The position numbers and the translations under genes were made by a program. Below the pieces are notes generated by a model, which made no database searches, was not told where the DNA came from, and was given only the letters and a program-made list of their open reading frames with translations. Of a DNA stretch of 34,885 nucleotides, positions 1 through 7,521 are shown piece by piece; positions within the stretch are counted from its first letter, which is position 1; each line of letters begins with the position of its first letter. Source of the DNA: Pseudomonadales bacterium (GTDB lineage Bacteria > Pseudomonadota > Gammaproteobacteria > Pseudomonadales > Azotimanducaceae); the NCBI GenBank assembly GCA_028279305.1, contig JANQOA010000075.1, positions 1 to 34,885 of the forward strand, read 5' to 3'.

Positions 1-147
1 CGTGCAGAAGCAGCCGTTCACATACTCGATGCGGGCCGACACGCTGGCGATGATGACGCTGACCGGGGACTGCTCGACCGCCTGGAAGAGTTGGTGGCGG
101 ACCTGGTGGAACTGGTGGTGCCGGTTAAGGGGCGGCCCACCGTATAA
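1..147 (+). CDS. C-terminal end of an unidentified protein (5' partial)
   Basis: An open frame runs in from the left edge in frame 1 and ends at TAA 145-147, giving 48 residues. The visible tail is acidic and then leucine/valine-rich (a helical-looking LLDRLEELVADLVELVVPV stretch) and ends in KGRPTV. No family motif is recognisable from so short a piece. The stop codon overlaps a TATAAT-like hexamer that may serve the next gene. That this is a real coding frame is inferred from the absence of stops, codon-like composition and the abutting downstream gene. The function is unknown. Confidence 0.45.
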   Translation, partial: RAEAAVHILDAGRHAGDDDADRGLLDRLEELVADLVELVVPVKGRPTV

Positions 148-148
148 T
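143..148 (+). promoter_or_regulatory. Possible -10 element for the small secreted protein gene
   Basis: A perfect TATAAT lies about 52 bases before the ATG at 200, at a workable distance for a promoter. I find no convincing -35 hexamer 16-18 bases upstream, so this is a weak call. It overlaps the stop codon of the partial gene to its left. Confidence 0.25.
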
Positions 149-199
149 GCGGCAAACTATGCGTAGAAGGTGCGCAGAAGACGCGCAGGAGATGAATGA

Positions 200-553
200 A
201 TGAAATGGTGTCTGACAGCGCTGGTGCTGATGTGGCCGTTGGCCGCGGCCGCGGAGTTGGCCGGTAACTGGACGTTGAGTATCGATACCCCCGCCGGTCC
301 GCAAAACCCGAAGCTGGAAGTACAACAGACCGGCGGCAGTTACTCCGGCACCTACCACAGCCGGCGCGGTCCGGTGCCGCTGAAGAACGTGCAGACCGAC
401 GGCAAGACGTTTTCTTTTGAGATTGTGATTACCGTACCAATCGGTGAGATTGACGTGACCTACACCGGCACCATTGAGGGTGATGAGATGGTTGGCCGGG
501 TGCGCAACCCCCGGGGTGAAGTGCCGTTCAGCGGGCGGCGGGACGGGTCTTAG
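200..553 (+). CDS. Small secreted hypothetical protein
   Basis: The protein is 117 residues. It begins with a clear Sec signal peptide (MK, a hydrophobic core, then AAAA around residues 15-18), so the mature form of about 99 residues should be periplasmic or secreted. The rest is polar and beta-rich, with the pattern GNWTLSIDTP, then SGTYHSRRG, then YTGTIEGDEMVGRV. Alternating strands like these suggest a small beta-barrel or lipocalin-like fold, but I cannot name a family. An AGGAG at about 187-191 sits 8 bases before the ATG and supports this start. The gene lies 38 bases upstream of the ureohydrolase on the same strand, so co-transcription is possible. No functional link is evident. Confidence 0.75.
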   Translation: MKWCLTALVLMWPLAAAAELAGNWTLSIDTPAGPQNPKLEVQQTGGSYSGTYHSRRGPVPLKNVQTDGKTFSFEIVITVPIGEIDVTYTGTIEGDEMVGRVRNPRGEVPFSGRRDGS

Positions 554-591
554 CGCAGAAGGGCCCGCAACAGAACCGGCCGCACAACATC

Positions 592-1548
592 ATGCCTGAC
601 AAAACGTTTAACCAACCCCTCAGCGGCAACGACATGCCACGCTTCGGCGGCTGGCCGACGTTGTTCCGCCTGCCGTTGGCTTGCCTCGAGGATCAGCCGG
701 ATGTTGCCCTGATCGGCGTGCCCCTGGACATCGGCACCAGCAACCGGACCGGGGCGCGGTACGGACCGCGGCAGATCAGGCAGGAATCCGCGTTGATCCG
801 CCCTTACGGTATGCATACAGGTGCTGCGCCTTTTGAATCCTTCCAGGTGGCGGACATCGGTGACGTTGCGTTCAACACGTACAATCTGGGCGCAGCCATC
901 AGCGAAATCGAAACGTTTTACGATGCCGTCGCCGCAACCGGCTGCACGCCGCTGTCGCTGGGCGGCGACCACACCATTACCCTGCCCATTCTGCGCGCCC
1001 TGTCACGGCGCCACGGCCCGGTGGCGCTGGTGCACGTGGACGCACACGCTGACATCAACGACACCATGTTTGGTGAAAAGATAGCCCACGGCACCATATT
1101 CAGGCGCGCCATAGAAGAAAAGTTAGTGCAGCCGGACAAGATGTTCCAGATCGGCTTAAGGGCAACCGGCTACTCCGCTGAGGACTTCGACTGGGCCAGG
1201 CAGCAGGGTGTGACCATTATCCCCGCTGAGGAATGCTGGTACCGCTCCATGCAACCGTGGATGCAACAGGTCCGGCAGGTGATCGGCGAGAACACCCCCG
1301 CGTACCTGAGTTTCGACATCGACGGGCTGGACCCATCGGTGGCGCCGGGTACCGGCACGCCGGAACCGGGCGGACTGTTGAGCAGCCAGGCGCTGGAAAT
1401 CATCCGCGGCTGCTTCGGCCTGAACCTGATCGGCGCCGACCTGGTGGAAGTCTCGCCGCCTTATGACACCAGCGGCAATACGGCGCTGCTGGCGGCCAAC
1501 CTGCTGTTCGAGATGCTGTGCAGCCTGCCGGGGTGCAAAAGAAGGTAG
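592..1548 (+). CDS. Ureohydrolase: agmatinase / guanidinobutyrase family
   Basis: The 318-residue protein belongs to the arginase/agmatinase family, binuclear manganese enzymes that release urea from guanidino compounds. All metal-binding motifs are present: GGDH with His127, DAHAD with Asp150, His152 and Asp154, and SFDIDGLDP with Asp242 and Asp244. The signature APGTGTPEPGG follows at 251-261. Length and motif spacing fit agmatinase, guanidinobutyrase or guanidinopropionase. The PEPGG version of the loop is seen in several bacterial guanidino-acid hydrolases, so SpeB activity should not be assumed. No arginine decarboxylase or other polyamine gene is nearby. The start has no strong ribosome-binding site. 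The gene ends one base before the convergent haemoglobin gene. Confidence 0.92.
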   Translation: MPDKTFNQPLSGNDMPRFGGWPTLFRLPLACLEDQPDVALIGVPLDIGTSNRTGARYGPRQIRQESALIRPYGMHTGAAPFESFQVADIGDVAFNTYNLGAAISEIETFYDAVAATGCTPLSLGGDHTITLPILRALSRRHGPVALVHVDAHADINDTMFGEKIAHGTIFRRAIEEKLVQPDKMFQIGLRATGYSAEDFDWARQQGVTIIPAEECWYRSMQPWMQQVRQVIGENTPAYLSFDIDGLDPSVAPGTGTPEPGGLLSSQALEIIRGCFGLNLIGADLVEVSPPYDTSGNTALLAANLLFEMLCSLPGCKRR

Positions 1549-1549
1549 G

Positions 1550-1972
1550 TTACGCGGAATCCGATTTGCCGCAGGTTTTCCTGACAACCTCCGCCGGCAC
1601 CGCCAGTTGTTCGAGCAAGTACCGGTTCAGCGATTGCGGATAGTCCATTTTTCCCAACGCTTTGGCCATACAGGCCAGCCATTCATCCCGGGCAGCAGCA
1701 TCTACATGCAGATGGGCGTGCACCCCGGGAATGCTGATCGAGCCGTATTTTTCCTGATAGCGGCGCGGTCCCCCCATCCAGCCGCACAAAAAGCGCGCCA
1801 GTTTGTCCCGGGATACGCTGATGTCTTCCGGGTGCCAGCCGAAAATACACGGATGTTCAACCGCCATGATGTCGTAGAAGTGGTCAACCAGCCGGCGAAT
1901 GCCGGGTTCTCCGCCGGCGGCTTGATAGGTGGCGTCTGCCTGGCCGTAGGGTGGTTGAAGAGATTTGTTCAT
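1550..1972 (-). CDS. Group II truncated haemoglobin
   Basis: The 140-residue protein is a 2-on-2 globin of the group II (TrHbO/YjbI-like) family, a small haem protein for oxygen or nitric oxide chemistry. The features seen are GGEPGIRRLVDHFYD in helices A/B with the B10 tyrosine at about 33, then FLCGWMGGPRRYQEKYG (61-77), and the G8 tryptophan in RDEWLACM (Trp98). The usual RARH segment carrying the proximal histidine reads PGVHAH here, so His85 is the likely haem ligand in a divergent F-helix. Its ATG shares one base with the stop of the MFS transporter gene upstream (TGATG), which indicates translational coupling and one transcript with it. The role is inferred from the family only. Confidence 0.88.
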   Translation of the reverse strand: MNKSLQPPYGQADATYQAAGGEPGIRRLVDHFYDIMAVEHPCIFGWHPEDISVSRDKLARFLCGWMGGPRRYQEKYGSISIPGVHAHLHVDAAARDEWLACMAKALGKMDYPQSLNRYLLEQLAVPAEVVRKTCGKSDSA

Positions 1973-3204
1973 CAGGTGGACTCATTGGTTTCTGCCCGGC
2001 CCAGGGTATGACGGTGCAAGGCCAGCCAGAGCATAACAAACAGCAGCGCAATGGCCATCGCCGCCACCGCCAGGTAGGCTGAATAAACTCTGTCCAGTTG
2101 ATAAATCGCCGTGCCCGCCAATGGTCCGATAACAAACCCGGCTGACATGGTGGCCTGCATCACCCCGGCCACGCGGCCCTGTTCCCGGCTGCCGGCCAGC
2201 AGCGAGGCGGCAGCCTGAATGCCGGGTGTCGCAAAGCCAAAACCCACCCCGATTACCGATGCCGCAATCAATACCGCAAGGAAACTCTGTGCGCTGGTGT
2301 AAACAAGCAGGCCAACCAGAATGACCGGCGGACCGGCAAGCAACAGTATCCTGGGGCCTGGCTTGAACACCTGGATGACGCCACCCTGCACAACCAGGGT
2401 TGCAATGGCGATCGCCATAAAACAGAACCCGGTAAGACGCGCCGCTTCCACGCTGTCCAAGGCCAGCAGATCCTGCACGTTAAATGCAAGCGTCTGCTGC
2501 AGAACCGCCATGGTGCAATAGGTCAGCAGAGCGCCGGCCAACAACAGGCCCAGCGTTTCAAGGCGCAGAGGGGCTTCAAAGTGTTTCTGATCAGCGGGCG
2601 CAGACCCATCCCGGGGTAAACCCACAAGCGCCAGCATCCCGCTCAGCAGGCCCAATAGCGCAATCACATACAGCGGCGTGAGCACGCCGAATCCGACCAA
2701 CAAGGCAGCCGACGCAGGTCCCAGCACCATGCCGATACCGAATGCCGCGCCTACTACCGCCACCGCAGAGGAGCGGTCCCGGCCGCTGGAGAGATCTGCC
2801 ATCAGAGCCACTGAGGCTGGCTGTATGCCGCCGCCCAAGGCGGCATACAGCAGCCGCAGGCACAGCAGCAACACAAATACCACGCCTGCCGCTAACGTCT
2901 GATTTAAGCCAAGCTGCAGGGTTCCGGCAAAAGCTGCGCTGATAACGCTGTAACTCAGCAGCCCGAAGATGATAGTGGGACGACGGCCCCAGGTGTCCGC
3001 AATCCTTCCCCAAATGGCTGACGAAAAGACAAATACAACAGCAGCGGATGAAACTATGATGCCCAGCTGATATTCAGACAGGCCCATGTCGCGGAACACC
3101 GGACCCGCAATTGCAAAAAGCACGGTCTGACCCATGGAGAAAGCAATCAGGCCCGGCACCAGCACCACTGTGGGCCGCGGGGTATCCAAGGCGGCTTCAC
3201 TCAT
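1972..3204 (-). CDS. MFS transporter (drug/metabolite or siderophore exporter type)
   Basis: The 410-residue integral membrane protein has about 12 hydrophobic helices. The major facilitator motif A lies between helices 2 and 3 (GRIADTWGRR, residues 66-75), and a glycine-rich GAAFGIGMVLGPASAALL segment resembles the motif C region of proton-coupled exporters of the 12-helix class. The substrate cannot be read from the sequence. GGGAG about 8 bases before the ATG supports the start. A Fur-box-like sequence lies some 60 bases upstream, so control by iron is plausible, and export of an iron chelator is one option. The gene is coupled to the haemoglobin gene downstream by a one-base overlap. Confidence 0.9.
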   Translation of the reverse strand: MSEAALDTPRPTVVLVPGLIAFSMGQTVLFAIAGPVFRDMGLSEYQLGIIVSSAAVVFVFSSAIWGRIADTWGRRPTIIFGLLSYSVISAAFAGTLQLGLNQTLAAGVVFVLLLCLRLLYAALGGGIQPASVALMADLSSGRDRSSAVAVVGAAFGIGMVLGPASAALLVGFGVLTPLYVIALLGLLSGMLALVGLPRDGSAPADQKHFEAPLRLETLGLLLAGALLTYCTMAVLQQTLAFNVQDLLALDSVEAARLTGFCFMAIAIATLVVQGGVIQVFKPGPRILLLAGPPVILVGLLVYTSAQSFLAVLIAASVIGVGFGFATPGIQAAASLLAGSREQGRVAGVMQATMSAGFVIGPLAGTAIYQLDRVYSAYLAVAAMAIALLFVMLWLALHRHTLGRAETNEST

Positions 3205-3264
3205 AACAGCTCCCTACTTCAGAATGCAGCACTCTGGCTGTATCGCAACATGCACCCAAATCTT

Positions 3265-3283
3265 AACAAGAATCATTCTCATT
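3265..3283 (-). promoter_or_regulatory. Fur-box-like operator upstream of the MFS-globin pair
   Basis: Read on the minus strand, the core at 3281-3267 is TGAGAATGATTCTTG. It matches the 7-1-7 Fur consensus (TGATAAT-N-ATTATCA) at 11 of 14 non-central positions. It sits about 60 bases before the transporter ATG, where a promoter would be expected, so repression by Fur with iron is a reasonable inference. No clear -35/-10 pair was identified. Confidence 0.55.
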
Positions 3284-3376
3284 TAGAAGCTTAATGGCAG
3301 GAGCGGGCGCGGCGGTTATTCCGGGGTTAAACCTCCAGCCACGCCTTAGAGTGTTTTTGTTCTCGAACCGGGCATA

Positions 3377-4006
3377 TCAAGGTTCGGTGCCTAGAATCGA
3401 CTGCCACTGTGCCAACTCGCTCGTAGTTAGATCACCGTTACTTGCGCGATGAACCTCAATGGCTTGAGCCAACCTTTCTCGTTCGATTTCGTCAAGATTG
3501 ATCCTCTGAAGCAACGAACAGATTCTACTGCGGTTCATCTTTTCGTGAGCAGACATCTCATCCTGTTCCTTAACAGGTTTGACTTCAATTAGATAAACCG
3601 CTTGATTTAGTAAAATGTTCCTCCAAGTGGACTTGACAGTGTTCGAGCTGCGCCAGTTGCCTTCGATGATTGATAATCCAATGCTTCTACGCTGAGTGCC
3701 GCCATCAAACCACTTAAGCGAATCGAACAAGTGAGTTTCAAGCCGATCCTCCCGGGCTCTTCTATTCTGAATAATCTGTGTAACAATCGCGATCACCACA
3801 CCGGCTACCAATCCCAATATACCCACAATAGTGGGTCCATCTTTCAAGGGCGGACGCGCTATAACAGAATCAACCTTCGCTTCAATAGAACCCAACTGTT
3901 TATCGATGTGGTTGTAATTTAAACCAGAAGCCTCGTTAGATTGAGCCGCACTCGCTCCGGAAAGCAGCATCAAAAAGATGGAAATGGTCAGCAGCCAAAC
4001 TTTCAT
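3377..4006 (-). CDS. Hypothetical membrane protein with signal sequence
   Basis: I do not recognise this family. The start is placed at the ATG at 4006 (MKVWLL...), because GGGGAG lies about 7 bases upstream; the longer frame back to 4078 would overlap the CoA-transferase. The 209-residue product has an N-terminal signal peptide (hydrophobic to about residue 20, ending ASAAQS), and then a short helical stretch. One strong transmembrane helix follows (IVGILGLVAGVVIAIVTQII, about residues 60-79) with a basic NRRARED flank. A soluble C-terminal domain of about 120 residues contains a conserved-looking FDGGTQRRSIGLSIIEGNW segment. By eye the gene is clearly richer in A/T than its neighbours, suggesting recent acquisition. 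It lies 43 bases downstream of the CoA-transferase gene on the same strand. Confidence 0.75.
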   Translation of the reverse strand: MKVWLLTISIFLMLLSGASAAQSNEASGLNYNHIDKQLGSIEAKVDSVIARPPLKDGPTIVGILGLVAGVVIAIVTQIIQNRRAREDRLETHLFDSLKWFDGGTQRRSIGLSIIEGNWRSSNTVKSTWRNILLNQAVYLIEVKPVKEQDEMSAHEKMNRSRICSLLQRINLDEIERERLAQAIEVHRASNGDLTTSELAQWQSILGTEP

Positions 4007-4049
4007 AAAGCTCTCCCCGGCTTCACACAGGCCAAGCCTTGTCGCATCA

Positions 4050-5375
4050 TCACGCCTTATACAACCGCCGCGCCTCACTCTTCAGTTCATCCCGGAAATC
4101 GGGATGGGCGATGTCCGCCAGCGCGTGGGCGCGCTCGGCAATGGTTTTGCCGCGCAGTTCCGCAATTCCATGTTCCGTCACCACATAGTCCACATACGTG
4201 CGCGGCACCGTTACCGCAGCCCCGGCGCCCAGCGACGGCACTATCCGCGACAGCCGCTGCTCACTGCCAGTGGGAATGGCGCTGGACGGTAACACGCTGA
4301 CGGACTTGCCGCCGGGTGAGTAGGCACCCGCAAGCATAAATACAGTCTGCCCGCCCACCCCGGTGTAAGGCCGGTGGTCCAGGGCTTCCGCGGACACCTG
4401 GCCGGTCAGGTCCACCGCCAGGGCGTTGTTCACCGCAACAAAATTTTCCTGTTGGATAAGGCGGCGCAGATCGTCGGTAAATCCAAAATCATAGAGTTCA
4501 AAAACCGGATTACCGTCCACCCGGTCCATTTCTTCCTGGGGCATGGCAACAAAGGCGCTGCCCACCACCTTGCCCGGATGCATCGACTTGCGCGCGCCGG
4601 TGACAATGCCGCGCTCCACCAGATCGGGAATGCCGGCGGTGATCAGTTCCGTCTGTATCCCCAGGTCGTTGCGAAAATCCAGAAACAAACCCAGCGACGC
4701 GGAGACGGTACCCACCCCCATCTGCAGGGTGTCACCGTCGTTGATCAGCTCCGCCCCCACCATGGTGCAGATCACCTCAACCGCGGCCACGTCTTCATCG
4801 CTGGGCCCCGGCGGTGCTTCACCGCCGGCCTGCTGCTGCGCTTCAACAAACAGATCAATTTCGTCTACGTGAATGTAATTCTCACCGCCTGTGCGGATAA
4901 ACTCAGGATGCACTTCCGCGATGATGCGTTTGGCTTTCTGCGCCACGGTGCGCGACAGCCACACGCCGGCGCCGAAACTGCAGAACCCATGTTCATCCGG
5001 GGTTGAGACCGGCACCAGGAATACATCGGGCTCGGGATGAAAACCCGGGGGAATTTCCCAGCTTTTCCAGATCCCCACCGGCAGATAATCCATCGCGCCA
5101 TCGTGGCAGGCGGCGCGGTTCGGCGGCGTAGCGTAATTGTCTTTCAGGCGGAACGCTTCACGCAGATCAGGATCCGTCCAGGACACCGCAGCGGCGGGAT
5201 GATCAATGCGCACATCGCTGAGCTCTCCGCGGCGGCCGCGCTCCTGCAACGCCAGGCACAAAGTCATGGGTGTGGTTGAATAAGGCGCCACGTGCACCAC
5301 ATCACCCGATGATATGGAGCCAATGGCTTCATCAAGCCCCGTCAGCTTGCTGCCGCACTTGTCCTGCCAGGCCAT
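4050..5375 (-). CDS. Acetyl-CoA hydrolase/CoA-transferase family protein
   Basis: The 441-residue protein matches the acetyl-CoA hydrolase / 4-hydroxybutyrate CoA-transferase family (family I-like, single chain), which moves CoA between carboxylic acids through a glutamyl-CoA intermediate. The recognised parts are an N-terminal CoA-transferase domain with DVFLVPVSTPDEHGFCSFG (117-135) and the segment LGIQTELITAGIPDLVERG, whose Glu243 aligns with the catalytic glutamate of butyryl-CoA transferases. The glycine-rich YTGVGGQTVF (337-346) and the C-terminal VTEHGIAELRGKT (399-411) complete the signature. The acyl substrate is not determinable from sequence. A strong GGAAGGAGGGGAAGT precedes the ATG. 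The neighbouring SDR and MetE-like genes suggest a carbon-catabolic setting. Confidence 0.9.
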   Translation of the reverse strand: MAWQDKCGSKLTGLDEAIGSISSGDVVHVAPYSTTPMTLCLALQERGRRGELSDVRIDHPAAAVSWTDPDLREAFRLKDNYATPPNRAACHDGAMDYLPVGIWKSWEIPPGFHPEPDVFLVPVSTPDEHGFCSFGAGVWLSRTVAQKAKRIIAEVHPEFIRTGGENYIHVDEIDLFVEAQQQAGGEAPPGPSDEDVAAVEVICTMVGAELINDGDTLQMGVGTVSASLGLFLDFRNDLGIQTELITAGIPDLVERGIVTGARKSMHPGKVVGSAFVAMPQEEMDRVDGNPVFELYDFGFTDDLRRLIQQENFVAVNNALAVDLTGQVSAEALDHRPYTGVGGQTVFMLAGAYSPGGKSVSVLPSSAIPTGSEQRLSRIVPSLGAGAAVTVPRTYVDYVVTEHGIAELRGKTIAERAHALADIAHPDFRDELKSEARRLYKA

Positions 5376-5488
5376 ACTTCCCCTCCTTCCCGTATGTCAG
5401 CCCCCGGAGTATGGACTGGGAAGGGGCTTTCGCCAACCGCTGTCACCCCGCCTGCCTCCGGGTGAGCGGCCGGCGGGCCGGGACCGCT

Positions 5489-6508
5489 TCAGCCCCGCGG
5501 CCGGCTCATCCGCGCATGCAGCGCCAGCAACGGCGGCAGGGTTTCTTTGCCGCGCCGGCCGAAGCCGCACTCGGTGGCCACACCAAAACTCTCCACAATC
5601 CCGCTTGCCGCGGCAATTCGTTCAGCCGCGCCCGCTTCACCATCGGAAGTATGCAGCAGGCCCAGGTACAACTCCGTGCCCGCGGGCAACGCCAGTTCTT
5701 TCAGAGGCTCAAAATACGCCGCATCAGACCGCTCCCTGGGGACCGGCAAATGCAGCCACTGTACCGGCCGGCTGACGCCGGCAAAAATTGCGTTTGCCAC
5801 CCGCACCAGCCAGCTGGTGTCCGCCGGTTCTACAAAATGTTTGTGCCCGGCATCGCCGTAACACAGATGGTAACCCAGCTCCACCGCTGCGGGGATCAGG
5901 CCGCCCAGTCTAACAAGCCGCTCTACGATAGCCGGCAAAGGGTCGTCAAAGTACGCGGGAAACACGCCTTCCAACACACCGAACTCAACCGCCGTATCCC
6001 ATTGCACCGCCAGCTCCGCGGCGGGAATATGCTGCAGGATCTGTTGCAGTTCTCTAACCAGCGCTGCCTCGTAAACCGGTTCAACCTGCGCCCGGTCGCC
6101 GGGGGCAATGTAAAACTGCACCGGCGCCAGCGGGGTCGGCAGCGCCACCTGAAAGCGCATGTGCGGCGGGATGGTGCCGCCCTGTTTGAGCCGGGCAAAC
6201 TGTTGGTAAGACGACAATGCCGCCTGCGCATATCCCAGTTCCGGGAATGCAACGTCGCTGGCGGAAGCGCCCGATTTAAGCTCGAACGGGGCAGACGGGT
6301 CGTCAGCCACGGGCTGCAACTGGGGGGTGGACGCGAACACCGCGCGCTGCCAGCCAATCCAGTTGGAGCGGTCGCCGGTTTCACCGTCCGGCAGCCGCCG
6401 CAGATGCGCGCCGACATGCTCACAACACAATTGAAACACTTCGGTGCTGCTGTCCATCGGCACGCTGCCGACAAGATGAACACCCGTGGGGCTTTGTGCG
6501 TCAGTCAT
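5489..6508 (-). CDS. MetE-C-like (UROD/MetE superfamily) protein
   Basis: The 339-residue protein resembles only the C-terminal catalytic barrel of cobalamin-independent methionine synthase. The zinc-ligand signature survives: GYHLCYGD gives His214-x-Cys216 (compare HxC in MetE), and ATECGFGRR gives Cys314 (compare the DCGLKTR segment). TELYLGLLHTSDG (278-290) matches the strand before it. The N-terminal MetE half that holds the polyglutamyl folate is absent, so it is unlikely to be a standard methionine synthase. Such stand-alone proteins are usually uncharacterised zinc-dependent methyl or alkyl transferases. Its ATG shares one base with the SDR stop upstream (TAATG), so the two are translated from one message and probably act together. 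Confidence 0.75.
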   Translation of the reverse strand: MTDAQSPTGVHLVGSVPMDSSTEVFQLCCEHVGAHLRRLPDGETGDRSNWIGWQRAVFASTPQLQPVADDPSAPFELKSGASASDVAFPELGYAQAALSSYQQFARLKQGGTIPPHMRFQVALPTPLAPVQFYIAPGDRAQVEPVYEAALVRELQQILQHIPAAELAVQWDTAVEFGVLEGVFPAYFDDPLPAIVERLVRLGGLIPAAVELGYHLCYGDAGHKHFVEPADTSWLVRVANAIFAGVSRPVQWLHLPVPRERSDAAYFEPLKELALPAGTELYLGLLHTSDGEAGAAERIAAASGIVESFGVATECGFGRRGKETLPPLLALHARMSRPRG

Positions 6509-7443
6509 TATGCCTGCTCCTCCCGCGCGCCGATCCAGCGGGCAACAAATTCAGGTTCGTAAGCTTCCTCCGGGGTCAGCCTCACCTGTTCATCCAACAC
6601 ATGGGCATCGCGGCCGATGAGGATACGCCAGCGCTCCGCTTTGACACCGTCGAGAATAATAGTTGCGGCTTCTTCCGCGGTGGTGGGGGCGTTATCCCGG
6701 AATGACTCTCCGGTGGCTTCCGCCAGCGCCAGCACCTGTTCGTCACTCATGTCATCCACCGGATGCCCCATCATGCGCAGCAAGGTACGCGCCCCGGCGG
6801 CGCTGGTTTCACCGGCGACATCCGTGTTGAGCATTATCGACGTGCCTACGTGGCCGGGGAACACCACGGAGGCCTGCACGTGGGGGGCGTTGATACGCAG
6901 GTCTGTGATCAGCGCTTCGGTAAAGCCGCGGACCGCAAACTTGGCGGAGCTGTAGGCCGTGTGGGAGGACTGCGGTCCGGTGCTGGCCCACAGGCCGTTA
7001 ATGCTGCTGGTATTCACAATGTGCCCCTCGCTGCCGGCCACCAACATGGGCATAAAGGCGCGCGCGCCGTTGTAAACGCCGCCCCAGCAGACGTTAAAGG
7101 TTTTTTCCCACTGCTCGCGGCTTTCTTGCAGAAAGCTGCCGCCGCCGCCAATGCCGGCGTTGTTGAACAACAGGTTGATGTGGCTGGTGTCGAAGCTGTC
7201 GCGCACATGGTCGGCAAAGGCGACCATCTGCGCCTGGTCCGAAACGTCACATTGAAAAGAGGTTACCCGTACCCCCTGCGGTGCCTCCGCCTGGCAGACG
7301 GAGACGCTTTGCGCCATGTTGCGCGCGGAGACGTCACACATGGCCACATCACAGCCTTCCGCTATCAGTTGCCGGGCCAGGGCCCTGCCCATGCCGGTGC
7401 CGCCGCCTGTGATCACGGCAATTTTGCCCGCAAAGTCTTTCAT
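6508..7443 (-). CDS. Short-chain dehydrogenase/reductase
   Basis: The 311-residue protein is a classical SDR, a Rossmann-fold NAD(P)-dependent oxidoreductase. It shows TGGGTGMG (12-19) for the cofactor, NNAG (94-97), the catalytic serine in TSSING (145-150), and YSSAK with Tyr164 and Lys168. An aspartate at the end of the second strand (CDV, Asp37) favours NAD(H) over NADP(H). It is longer than the usual 250 residues because of a C-terminal extension of about 60 residues containing RWRILIGRDAHVLDE, typical of SDRs acting on hydrophobic substrates. GAGGGGGCACC before the ATG is a good ribosome-binding site. It is coupled to the MetE-like gene and lies downstream of the PaaX-type regulator. Confidence 0.92.
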   Translation of the reverse strand: MKDFAGKIAVITGGGTGMGRALARQLIAEGCDVAMCDVSARNMAQSVSVCQAEAPQGVRVTSFQCDVSDQAQMVAFADHVRDSFDTSHINLLFNNAGIGGGGSFLQESREQWEKTFNVCWGGVYNGARAFMPMLVAGSEGHIVNTSSINGLWASTGPQSSHTAYSSAKFAVRGFTEALITDLRINAPHVQASVVFPGHVGTSIMLNTDVAGETSAAGARTLLRMMGHPVDDMSDEQVLALAEATGESFRDNAPTTAEEAATIILDGVKAERWRILIGRDAHVLDEQVRLTPEEAYEPEFVARWIGAREEQA

Positions 7444-7464
7444 GGTGCCCCCTCGTATACCTGC

Positions 7465-7521
7465 AGATGCTCTTCACCGGCAGAGATGCTCTTCACCCAA
7501 GGAGATGCTATTCACCCGCGG
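7465..7521. repeat. Three tandem 19-bp repeats between PaaX-type and SDR genes
   Basis: Three head-to-tail units of exactly 19 bases occupy 7465-7483, 7484-7502 and 7503-7521. The first two share AGATGCTCTTCACC, and the third differs by one base in that part. The third unit contains the stop codon of the PaaX-type gene (7508-7510) and its last three codons. The array ends about 22 bases before the SDR start codon. It may be a regulatory iteron, a translation-control element or a simple slippage repeat. Confidence 0.85.

Noticed and set aside
3364..3386. CGAACC...GGTTCG inverted repeat at the end of the orphan membrane protein gene as a terminator.
   Set aside because: The loop is 11 bases, the stem only 6 bp, and no T-run follows on the relevant strand.
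4007..4078. A longer N-terminus (MRRGGCIRRDD...) for the orphan membrane protein.
   Set aside because: It would overlap the CoA-transferase end, place a charged extension before a normal signal peptide, and ignore the GGGGAG site at the internal ATG.
5270..6562. A 430-codon open frame on the plus strand opposite the CoA-transferase and MetE-like genes.
   Set aside because: It spans the antisense of two genes with clear family motifs, has no recognisable domain and is rich in Arg, His and Gln as expected of a GC-rich shadow frame.
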